The notes under the pieces: model-generated
The model's database searches: none
Seen by the model: only the letters and a program-made list of their open reading frames with translations
Told to the model about the DNA's origin: nothing
Source of the DNA: Mycobacterium sp. E1214
Lineage (GTDB): Bacteria; Actinomycetota; Actinomycetes; Mycobacteriales; Mycobacteriaceae
Length of the DNA: 37,803 nucleotides
Direction of reading: 5' to 3'
NCBI RefSeq assembly: GCF_001666755.1
Contig: NZ_LZJC01000061.1
Span: 1 to 37,803 of the forward strand
Shown: in pieces, positions 26,501-34,222 of the stretch
Position numbering within the stretch: position 1 is the stretch's first letter
Layout: every line of letters starts with the position of its first letter
Position numbers and translations under genes: made by a program

Positions 26501-26759
26501 GACGGGAATGCACTTTTACGACGGCGAGCTGATGCGGGTGTGGGCCCAGACGCTCGCCGACCCCCACCGCCATCGCGACGCGCTCCACGCGGCGCACGAG
26601 CTCACTCGGCGTCAGGGCGCGGCTCTCTTCGAATTGCGCTGCGCGCTAGACTGTTTCGTCGTTGATGGCGACAAAGCACCGGTAGTCGACGTGGTCGGCC
26701 GTTTTCCCGGCGATACCCGATGGCCCGAATTCACTCGGGCGACCCAGATTTTGTCGTGA
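23589..26759 (+). CDS. Class III nucleotide cyclase - STAND ATPase - TPR protein
   Basis: A 1056-aa cytoplasmic signalling protein. A cyclase domain lies at about 58-190: metal-binding D68 (LMFADLVDST) and D112 (SIKGDGLFAVF), substrate-selecting D176, transition-state N183 and R187 (DVYGFAANLAARL). The canonical Lys four residues before D112 is Ser108, with a Lys at 110, so ATP specificity is uncertain. A STAND-type ATPase follows, with Walker A GEPGIGKT (279-286) and a Walker B MVIAEDVHWFD near 420. From about 620 the protein is helical, TPR-like. Unlike Rv0386, Rv1358 and Rv2488c as I recall them, no LuxR helix-turn-helix is visible at the C-terminus, which ends in a plain RATQILS. GTG start follows AGGAGG by 7 nt. 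Convergent with the DUF5995 gene, 12 bp apart. Confidence 0.85.
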   Translation: MSPGDDRTTIEELLDRAVRASNDGDRVTATTLAGQVLSVDQGNPEAEDLLAAPVRHGELRRLTLMFADLVDSTALSTRLEPERYHALVGRYRGEVRRVIDEFGGHITSIKGDGLFAVFGHPTPHEDDVRRAVAAGLDITRAVARLSARAERNFGVPVDVRVGIHRGLVYLDTGQDDVYGFAANLAARLCGAAEPGTVVVSDAVAALIGQVFELGARPAAPLKGVDGLTTHHRVLGERADAAPATLPPLIGRDRERSYLRRSWQQAREGVLTTAGVAFRGEPGIGKTRLVAAAAELARDSGAPVVGLFGSPLHTDTGLHPVRRLVERRCGINRLTEGRERLRLLQDELACSDLDPDTATPLLAPVIGVGPEHGYHPAAVEGRTLYELIGATVRHYVLACLGDQPGMVIAEDVHWFDPSTRELLSSLLAGADGRLLLVLTGRDENWVQSSWPVELFELSPLTDEQSHALITALAPSIGADQRAEVLERCDGVPFYIEHVVSQLDGAPGVPEALYEPLFARLHHARPEVVPVVEAAAVIGRAGDLPLLRAVVGHDVDDVVVELVRARVLERRGANGWRFRHELFREVAIEVAPPSLGRELHARAARALIDAAPEIEPDWRVVAGHFEQAGQFEEAVAAHHRASLDARRRGAVHEALACLTDALAQLANCAARPERDRQEIAIRMERGFLTGATQGSMSGDGPADYQRCLELASNGNYADELLTVLTGLIGYFVPRAELRRAHDLLDSLSNRIATTRPWSLPAIASVLGSVLWLEGDFTASREHLMRALADGSAADPTVLDTAWWVHVDPISLAHTYMALTYTVGGDLDRAHTELTDSFRRCDRLNFPRNVYNRANTYYMEIWVRLESDQIDTAATLATELQQLSERSGLDVWQLVGRTEQATVKALAALKAGADAATLTARAEKLARWVDGSRRMHLNMFLTFHDAIIGRLLLAAGQPDRAKARVEWALQHAEQTGMHFYDGELMRVWAQTLADPHRHRDALHAAHELTRRQGAALFELRCALDCFVVDGDKAPVVDVVGRFPGDTRWPEFTRATQILS

Positions 26760-26771
26760 CGAGACGATCGG

Positions 26772-27587
26772 TCAGCGGTAGCCCTTCTTCGGCCTGTGTG
26801 GCGTGTTCGACACTTCTTCCAAGGCCGCAAGGTTGCCGGCCACGTCCCGGCTCTCGTGTTTGGCGACGGCGCGAACCAGTGCGGGGAACGGGCTGAACCG
26901 GCCTGGCGGCTGCAGGTACCAGGAGCCCAGCGCCGCCGTCCAGGCCTCCTGGTGCACCGTCCGCTGCGCGACGTTGGAGGAATTCGTCGCCAGATAGAAG
27001 GCGAAATCCCAAGCTCCCTGGCGCAACTTGATGAGCGACCGCTCGAGAAAACCGATTTCACCCGGTATCAGCAGGCGGGTCCAGCGAAGTTCCGGGGAGA
27101 GCCGATCGAGGACCCTCAGGACGTCGGGCAGCTGCTTGCACAGGATGGTATTCACGCGGTTGTAGTCGTCGGCCAAACTGTCCATCGCATGCCCGGCGAT
27201 CGCCCAGACCGCCAAACCCAGGTCGAACGTGATGTGCGCGTTCAGCCCTGCCATCATGTGTTGCAAGATGATCGCCTGACCGTCGTGGTCGCCGAGGAAG
27301 GCGACCTTCCAGGGCAGGGTCGCCTGGTCGCCGGGGTCGCAGTACGCGTTCAACGCGTCGAAATAGCGTGTCGCAAAGGCGATATCGAGCGCTTCCATGC
27401 GCGGGCCGTCGTCGAAGACGCCGTCTTTGACCGCGTCGCGAATCGCCAACGTGGTCCGTTTGTAGAGAACGGCGAAGTAGCCGATGTGGCTTTGCGATGC
27501 AGCTGCCCAGTCGACGATGTCATCGATGGTGCGCAACACGTCACCGAAGGTCGTGGGTGTGTTGAGGTGCTTCAGCGGGGATGTCAC
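26772..27587 (-). CDS. DUF5995 family protein
   Basis: A 271-aa soluble helical protein of the DUF5995 family, function unknown. Recognised by the helix WAAASQSHIGYFAVLYKRTT, DGPRMEALDIAFATRYFDALNAY near 60-80, and the core ILQHMMAGLNAHITFDLGLA near 105-124. The conserved His and Asp of this core (QHMMAGLNAHITFD) suggest a metal or cofactor site, which is inference. GTG start at 27587 overlaps the stop of the DUF2236 gene by 4 nt (GTGA), a strong sign of coupled translation. Some start uncertainty remains because the frame stays open upstream into the preceding gene. No signal peptide or membrane segment. Confidence 0.75.
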   Translation of the reverse strand: MTSPLKHLNTPTTFGDVLRTIDDIVDWAAASQSHIGYFAVLYKRTTLAIRDAVKDGVFDDGPRMEALDIAFATRYFDALNAYCDPGDQATLPWKVAFLGDHDGQAIILQHMMAGLNAHITFDLGLAVWAIAGHAMDSLADDYNRVNTILCKQLPDVLRVLDRLSPELRWTRLLIPGEIGFLERSLIKLRQGAWDFAFYLATNSSNVAQRTVHQEAWTAALGSWYLQPPGRFSPFPALVRAVAKHESRDVAGNLAALEEVSNTPHRPKKGYR

Positions 27588-28756
27588 GCCGACAACTCCC
27601 AGCTGCGTGCAAGGTGATCGGGAATGTCGAAAGCCGCACGCTGCCCGCCCCGTTGCAGCCGGAACAGACCGTGAAACACGTCGCGCCCGAAGGGCCGGAC
27701 CAGCTCCGACATCCGTCGGTAGCGGGGGGAATCGCGTTCCGTTTGGCCAAAAATGTGCACGAAAATCCATTGGGAGACGCGTTGCAGCTGCCCCAGGTCG
27801 TCGGTGAGATCCGACGCCGGCACCTTCAGCATGTCGGCGATCTCGTCACCCACCAGATGACGAATCAACGGCGGCACCGTCTCGTCGAACTTGTGGAAGG
27901 GCGTCATCTCGTCGAGGAGATCCATGAGCGCAGCGGTCATCTGCTGCCCTTCGGGGGATGCCATGAAGTGCCTGCGCCGGATCGCGGCGACGAGCGCGGT
28001 GGCGTCGTCGATGCCCCGAACCAGCATCGCGTCCTCGAGGCCCAGCAGGTGACCGATGACGTTCCAAAGGTGCAGGTACGCCTCGGCGTCCTTCGTGGAG
28101 ACCCGCACGCCCAACCGGCGCAGTGGCCCGACGGGTACGTAGGAGAACGACAGCATGGTCCCGGCGAGGTCCTCTTGGTTGATCGGCACCCCCCAGGCGG
28201 GATGCCAGAAGCCGGGATTATGGAGGTCACGGGTATGGATCAGCTGGCGGACGGCCGCGTGCATCAGGCGCACGTGCTGGATGGTGCGAAAACCCTTGCC
28301 GCGCGGTTCAAAGCTGCCGACAGCGAGCACGTTCATCAGGAACTGCCCGGTCTCCATCACTCGTCGTCGGGCGTTGGTGTCGAGCTGAGCGGTCACGCAT
28401 AGCACCTTCACCCCTTTGGCCGCCGCGTACGCCGACGGCAACGAAGCACAGAACAGGCAGACGGCAATCTGCAGTCCCCAGGTTTCGTAGAGCTGCTGCC
28501 CCCGCCTGATCTTGGCCGGGTCGGCCCAGTCCGGCAGCGTCATGTCCTCGCTGAGGTAGTCCTGCAACGGTCGGGGCAAACTCGCCGGAACGAGTTGATC
28601 GTTATCGACCAGGGTGCGCAGCACGTCGTTGACGACGCTGACATTGCCCGCCTTGAAAACGGCCTTCATGACGTTGTCGGCAGACGGATCGCCATGCTCA
28701 CGCATGCGATCGAGCTGCGCGTCCGTCCATCGGGAGACGTTGTCCGCACCCGCCAT
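27584..28756 (-). CDS. DUF2236 oxygenase-like protein (MpaB/latex-clearing-protein fold)
   Basis: A 390-aa helical protein of the DUF2236 family, which includes the b-type heme rubber oxygenase Lcp and fungal MpaB. The family core is visible: RTIQHVRLMHAAVRQ (157-171), whose H166 aligns by eye with the heme-ligand His of Lcp, and NQEDLAGTMLSFSYVP (193-208). The N-terminal 90 residues contain RGQQLYETWG. No signal peptide (Lcp itself is secreted), so an intracellular oxygenase is likely; natural rubber is an unlikely substrate and a terpenoid or lipid is a guess only. ATG start at 28756 lacks a good Shine-Dalgarno. It overlaps the DUF5995 gene and lies 90 bp downstream of hspR on the same strand. 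Confidence 0.8.
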   Translation of the reverse strand: MAGADNVSRWTDAQLDRMREHGDPSADNVMKAVFKAGNVSVVNDVLRTLVDNDQLVPASLPRPLQDYLSEDMTLPDWADPAKIRRGQQLYETWGLQIAVCLFCASLPSAYAAAKGVKVLCVTAQLDTNARRRVMETGQFLMNVLAVGSFEPRGKGFRTIQHVRLMHAAVRQLIHTRDLHNPGFWHPAWGVPINQEDLAGTMLSFSYVPVGPLRRLGVRVSTKDAEAYLHLWNVIGHLLGLEDAMLVRGIDDATALVAAIRRRHFMASPEGQQMTAALMDLLDEMTPFHKFDETVPPLIRHLVGDEIADMLKVPASDLTDDLGQLQRVSQWIFVHIFGQTERDSPRYRRMSELVRPFGRDVFHGLFRLQRGGQRAAFDIPDHLARSWELSA

Positions 28757-28846
28757 GCAGGCAGCTTGTCAGACGAGCGGCGCCTTTTGCGAGGGCTCAC
28801 GCGCAGTTAACGTAGCGCCGCCCCGCAATAGAGTAGTGCGCTCGCG

Positions 28847-29236
28847 TCAGCCGCGACCCCGCCGTGGTTGCCACACCACCAACGCGGTGCTCTTGGGCAC
28901 CACGGCGACGTCCCGGCGCTGACCGGCCCGCACCTGCGCGAGCTCCTCGGTGAGCTCCTGAATCCGCGATTGCAGCGCCTCGACCTGATTGGTCAGCTCG
29001 ATGATGCGCTTGATGCCGGCCAGGTTGACGCCCTCGTCCTGGGACAGCCGCTGCACTTCACGCAGCAGGTCGACGTCGTGTTCGGAATACCGGCGTCCCC
29101 CACCGGAGGTGCGGCTCGGGCTGACCAGCCCGAGCCGGTCGTAGGTGCGCAGCGTCTGGGCGTGCATGCCGGCCAGTTCGGCGGCCACCGAGATCAGAAA
29201 CGTCCTGGCGCCCTGCCCCTTGGAGTTCTTGGCCAT
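28847..29236 (-). CDS. hspR: Heat-shock repressor HspR (MerR family)
   Basis: A 129-aa repressor that binds HAIR operators and needs DnaK as co-repressor, so that titration of DnaK by unfolded protein relieves repression. The MerR-type winged helix spans about 12-80: FLISVAAELAGMHAQTLRTY (helix-turn-helix) and GGGRRYSEHDVDLLREVQRL (wing). A coiled-coil follows (about 80-105, VEALQSRIQELTEELAQVR), and the conserved hydrophobic tail STALVVWQPRRGRG closes the protein. Start ATG shares one base with the dnaJ stop (TGATG), so it is translationally coupled as last gene of the dnaK operon. Three matching operators are present in this window, at dnaK (two) and clpB (one). Confidence 0.95.
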   Translation of the reverse strand: MAKNSKGQGARTFLISVAAELAGMHAQTLRTYDRLGLVSPSRTSGGGRRYSEHDVDLLREVQRLSQDEGVNLAGIKRIIELTNQVEALQSRIQELTEELAQVRAGQRRDVAVVPKSTALVVWQPRRGRG

Positions 29237-30414
29237 CAGCGGTTACCCGCCCATCCGGCCCGCGGGTCGAAGCCACTGGCCCGCTCGGCGGCGGCATACG
29301 CCTCCAGCGCCTCCTGGGCCGCACCCTCCACGTTCGGCGGGACGGCCACCTTCACGGTGACCAGCAGGTCGCCGTTGCCGCCGTTGCGCTTGGGCACGCC
29401 GCGTCCGCGCACCCGCAGGATGCGGCCGTCGGCCGTGCCCTTGGGGACCCGTACGCCCACCTTGCCGTCCAGCGTCGGCACCGAAATCGTTGAGCCCAGG
29501 GCCAATTCGGTGAAACTGACGGGCACGGTGACGGTCAGGTCGTCGCCGTCACGGCCGAACACCTTGTCCGGACGGACGTGCACCGTCACGTACAGGTCCC
29601 CCGACGGGGCGCCGCGCAGCCCGGCTTCGCCCTGACCGGGCAGCCGGATGCGCTGGCCGTCCTCGACGCCGGGCGGGATCCGCACGTTGATGGTGCGGGT
29701 CCGGGTTGTCACACCCGTTCCCTTGCACTCGTCGCACGGGTGCTCGATGATCGAGCCGCTGCCCCGGCAGTCGGTGCACGGCTCGGAGAAGCCGAACGCG
29801 CCCTGGTTGCGGTTGATGACGCCGGAGCCGTTGCAGGTCGGGCACACCTTCGGGCTGGTGCCCGGCCGAGCGCCGCTGCCATGGCAGTTGGTGCACGGCG
29901 CGGGGCTGGTCAGCCGCAACGGCATCGCCACGCCCTTGGCGGCCTCGACGAAGTCAAGCTGCGTCTCGGTCTCCAGGTCGTTGCCGCGCCGCGGCCGGCT
30001 CGGTCGGGCGCCCGCGCCGCGACCAAACAGGCCGCCGAACAGGTCGCCGATGTTGGTGCCGCCGCTTCGGCCGGCGGCGTCGAACAAGTCGTTGAGATTG
30101 AACTCGGCGCCGTCACCGCCGACCCCGAACCCGCCGTAACCGCCGGCGTCGAACCGGCGGCCGCCGAGCCCACCGCCTGCGAACAGGCGGCGGGTCTCGT
30201 CGTACTCCTTGCGCTTGGCGGGATCCGACAACACGTTGTGTGCCTCCGAGACCGCCTTGAAGCGTTCGCCGGCGGCCGGATTGTCGGGGTTGGCGTCCGG
30301 GTGGAGATCGCGCGCCAGCTTGCGGTAGGCGCGTTTGATCTCTTCGGGACTGGCGTCAGAGGAGACGCCCAGCTCCTTGTAGAAGTCCTTTTCGACCCAT
30401 TCACGCTGGGCCAT
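29236..30414 (-). CDS. dnaJ1: DnaJ co-chaperone (DnaJ1)
   Basis: Type I Hsp40 of 392 aa that delivers substrates to DnaK and stimulates its ATPase. J domain at 9-75 with H38-P39-D40; Gly/Phe-rich linker about 78-145 ([23 protein letters not shown]); four zinc-binding CxxCxGxG repeats ([32 protein letters not shown]) at about 165-230; then the substrate-binding beta domains. ATG start at 30414 with a GAGGGGG stretch about 9 nt upstream. It follows grpE by 60 bp in an A-rich spacer and overlaps hspR by one base. Placement in the dnaK operon marks it as dnaJ1 rather than the second mycobacterial dnaJ2. Confidence 0.96.
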   Translation of the reverse strand: MAQREWVEKDFYKELGVSSDASPEEIKRAYRKLARDLHPDANPDNPAAGERFKAVSEAHNVLSDPAKRKEYDETRRLFAGGGLGGRRFDAGGYGGFGVGGDGAEFNLNDLFDAAGRSGGTNIGDLFGGLFGRGAGARPSRPRRGNDLETETQLDFVEAAKGVAMPLRLTSPAPCTNCHGSGARPGTSPKVCPTCNGSGVINRNQGAFGFSEPCTDCRGSGSIIEHPCDECKGTGVTTRTRTINVRIPPGVEDGQRIRLPGQGEAGLRGAPSGDLYVTVHVRPDKVFGRDGDDLTVTVPVSFTELALGSTISVPTLDGKVGVRVPKGTADGRILRVRGRGVPKRNGGNGDLLVTVKVAVPPNVEGAAQEALEAYAAAERASGFDPRAGWAGNR

Positions 30415-30474
30415 GTCGCGTCACCCCCTCACCACTTTCTTTTTCTGTGTCTTCCGATGTGCTGATTGTGTGGT
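30415..30474 (-). promoter_or_regulatory. A-rich spacer between grpE and dnaJ
   Basis: The only gap of any size inside the operon. On the mRNA strand it contains ACAGAAAAAGAAAG, very A-rich for this genome, followed by the dnaJ ribosome site. Single-stranded A-rich spacers are typical places for RNase E cleavage; a processing role is inferred. No promoter hexamers are evident. Confidence 0.35.
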
Positions 30475-31109
30475 CTAGTCACCGGCTGCGCCGGCGTTAT
30501 CGCCTGATTCGGCCGGTGCGGATTCCGCCGAATCGTCGTCGGCCACTGCGTCGACGACACCGACTAGAGCGTGGCGCAGGACCTGGTCGCCCAGTTTGTA
30601 GCCCTGCCGCATCACCGTGCCGATCACGGGGCGAGAGCCGTCGCCCTCGTGCTGCACGGCCTCGTGCAGCACCGGGTCGAAGTCCTCGCCTTCCGCACCG
30701 AACGCGGTGAGGCCCAGGCCCGACAGCGCGCTGTCGAGCTTGTCGGCCACCGACTTCAGCGGCCCGGTCTCCAGATCGCCGTGCTTGCGGGCCCGTTCAA
30801 GATCGTCGAGCACGCCCAGAAGCGGGTTGACGACGGCCGCCTTGGCGCGGTCCGCCGCGGCCTGCTGGTCACGCAGCGCCCGCTTGCGGTAGTTGGCGAA
30901 GTCTGCCTGGACCCGTTGCAGGTCCGCGGTCAGCTCGGCGATCTTGGCGTCCGACTCCCCGGCCGTGGCGGCCGGGGCCGCCCCTCCCGGCTCCCCTTTG
31001 CTTTCGGAGCCGGGAGGGGCGTGTCGGACTTCACCGGTTTCCGGGTCGATCCGCCGTTTGTCGGTGACCGTCACGTGCTCGGTCGGATTGCCCTCCGGAT
31101 TGCCCTGCG

Positions 31110-31113
<4 letters not shown>
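30475..31113 (-). CDS. grpE: GrpE nucleotide exchange factor
   Basis: A 212-aa dimeric exchange factor that releases ADP from DnaK. The N-terminal about 55 residues are disordered and variable ([19 protein letters not shown]). The long helix follows ([22 protein letters not shown], with the conserved DFANYRKR), and then the beta-wing domain with [18 protein letters not shown] and [20 protein letters not shown] start overlaps the dnaK stop by 4 nt (GTGA). Codons of the variable linker form a perfect 15-bp hairpin at 30980-31020. The C-terminal tail is acidic. The linker differs from the H37Rv protein as I remember it, so the hairpin may be lineage-specific. Confidence 0.96.
30980..31020 (-). 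other. Perfect 15-bp RNA hairpin inside the grpE coding region
   Basis: GCCCCTCCCGGCTCC (30980-30994) and GGAGCCGGGAGGGGC (31006-31020) are exact complements around an 11-nt loop. The hairpin lies about 95-135 nt into grpE, in codons for the variable linker [15 protein letters not shown]. It has no following U-run. A very stable stem there could slow ribosomes or stop 3' exonucleases, protecting the dnaK part of the operon mRNA. Confidence 0.85.
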
Positions 31114-32975
<1,862 letters not shown>

Positions 32976-33018
32976 AGTGATTCCTCCTGATGATGTAGAG
33001 CGTCTGTGGTGCCACTAT

Positions 33019-33039
33019 GCTGAGTGAACCCCGCTCAAG
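33019..33039. promoter_or_regulatory. HAIR element 2 of dnaK (promoter-proximal)
   Basis: Minus strand CTTGAGC, 7 nt, ACTCAGC: one half-site is perfect in its core and the other has one mismatch to CTTGAGT-N7-ACTCAAG. It overlaps the -10 region and the presumed transcription start of dnaK, so HspR bound here would block polymerase directly. Confidence 0.75.
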
Positions 33040-33066
33040 CCTGCCTCTCGGGCGATGGGCTGTCAA
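33038..33066 (-). promoter_or_regulatory. dnaK operon promoter
   Basis: Minus strand TTGACA (33066-33061), 17-nt spacer, CAGGCT (33043-33038). The -35 is consensus and the -10 is weak. Transcription would begin near 33031, leaving a 56-nt leader before the ATG at 32975. It is flanked by two HspR operators. Confidence 0.65.
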
Positions 33067-33072
33067 CCCAAT

Positions 33073-33093
33073 CTTGAGTCCTGTTCACTCAAC
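33073..33093. promoter_or_regulatory. HAIR element 1 of dnaK (upstream, near-perfect)
   Basis: CTTGAGT (33073-33079), 7 nt, ACTCAAC (33087-33093): matches CTTGAGT-N7-ACTCAAG at 13 of 14 positions. It lies just upstream of the -35 box and 13 bp beyond the end of the LysR gene. Confidence 0.88.
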
Positions 33094-33105
33094 TTGTCGA
33101 TGATG

Positions 33106-34068
33106 TTAACGGGCTCGGGCGCCGTCTTGTTCCCGGGGGCCACCACAGTCAGGGCCACTCGAGGGCCCGCGCTCGGGAATCGCGCCCTCCAACAGCGCGA
33201 GCAGGGCTTTCGTGGCCGCGCTGGGCGGGCGGGCGGCGGCGGTGGCCAGGTAGAGCCGCCACAACAGCTCCGCGTCGCTGATCGGGATCCGGACCAGGTT
33301 GGTGCCGTCGAGGTCATCGAGGTCGTCGAGGAAAAATTCGCTGAGGAACCCGATGCCCAGGCCATTGCGCACGTGCGCGGCGATCGTGCCGACGTCGGCG
33401 ACCTCGAGCGAGATGGCGCGGTCGATCCCGGCCGCGCGAAAGGCGTTGTCGACGACGGTTCGGTTGCCGTAACCGCGGGGGGAGTCGACGAAGGCGAGGC
33501 CCGCCAGTTCGGCCAGCGCCACCGCGTCGCGGTGGGCGAGCGGGTGCCCGGCGGGGACCACCAGCACCAGTTGCGCCTCGATGACCAGGCGGGCCCGCAG
33601 ATCGGCCGGCGTCTCGCCGGTGAACACCAACAGCGCGAGGTCCAGCTCGCCGTCGCGCAACTGCTGTTCGAGGCCGGCGGTGCCGGCGGTCGCCGACCGC
33701 AGCTGCACGGAGATCCCCGGGTGCTGCGCGTGCAGCTTCGCCAGGATCGCGGGGATGTCGATCGCATTGATCGACGTCAGGGTTCCCATGGTCACCGTGC
33801 CGCCGATCCCGCGGGGGGCGGTCACGGCCCGTCGCGCATCGCGGGCCGCCTCGGTGATCTCGCGGGCCCGGGGGCGCAGCTCCTCCCCCGCGGCGGTCAA
33901 CGCCACTCCGCCCGGGTGCCGGACGAACAACGCCACGCCCAGGTCGCGTTCGAGCGCCTTGATGGTCGCCGAGACCCCCGACTGCACGACGTGGAGCCGG
34001 GCTGCGGCGCGGGTGAAGCTTCCGGTGTCGGCGACGGCGAGGAAGTATTCGAGGTGGCGAAGCTCCAC
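33106..34068 (-). CDS. LysR-type transcriptional regulator
   Basis: A 320-aa regulator. The winged helix-turn-helix is at 1-60 (HLEYFLAVADTGSFTRAAARLH, SGVSATIKALERDLGVALFVR), followed by the linker helix and the two-lobed effector domain from about 90 (GTVTMGTLTSINAID, LDLALLVFTGE, ISLEVADVGTIAAHVRNGLGIGFLSE). The C-terminal 25 residues are polar and unstructured. GTG at 34068 lies 6 nt after a GATAAT -10-like box (34080-34075), so its mRNA is probably leaderless. It is divergent from the aldehyde dehydrogenase gene, the usual arrangement in which the regulator controls the facing operon. The inducer is unknown. Its end is only 13 bp from the dnaK HAIR element. Confidence 0.9.
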   Translation of the reverse strand: MELRHLEYFLAVADTGSFTRAAARLHVVQSGVSATIKALERDLGVALFVRHPGGVALTAAGEELRPRAREITEAARDARRAVTAPRGIGGTVTMGTLTSINAIDIPAILAKLHAQHPGISVQLRSATAGTAGLEQQLRDGELDLALLVFTGETPADLRARLVIEAQLVLVVPAGHPLAHRDAVALAELAGLAFVDSPRGYGNRTVVDNAFRAAGIDRAISLEVADVGTIAAHVRNGLGIGFLSEFFLDDLDDLDGTNLVRIPISDAELLWRLYLATAAARPPSAATKALLALLEGAIPERGPSSGPDCGGPREQDGARAR

Positions 34069-34222
34069 TCAGCCATTATCACCGTTCGTGCTGGGCCCAT
34101 CACGAGTTGTCGTTGGCCGCCGGCGTCGAGGCGCACGTAGGTTCGATGCCGGTGAAATGCCCGCAGCGCAGCCCGCTTTGAGCAGCCGCTGCCGACGCGA
34201 CGATCATGCCGGATGGTGCCCC
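34069..34222. promoter_or_regulatory. Divergent LysR / aldehyde dehydrogenase control region
   Basis: 154 bp between divergent starts. On the minus strand GATAAT (34080-34075) is the likely -10 of the regulator gene. The inverted repeat TCGTG (34086-34090) and CACGA (34101-34105) with a 10-nt spacer is a candidate LysR-type binding site next to it, as expected for autoregulation. No convincing SigA hexamers are seen for the dehydrogenase direction, as is common for activator-dependent promoters. Confidence 0.4.

Noticed and set aside
23589..26759. Direct ortholog of Rv0386 by position next to the Rv0385 homolog
   Set aside because: Domain start is similar, but the C-terminal LuxR helix-turn-helix expected for Rv0386 is not visible and an epimerase gene intervenes.
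23491..28846. Prophage or transposon origin of the accessory stretch
   Set aside because: No integrase, transposase, terminal repeats or attachment-site duplication could be seen.
30980..31020. Intrinsic terminator in grpE
   Set aside because: Stem is strong but no U-run follows, and downstream grpE, dnaJ and hspR are intact and must be expressed.
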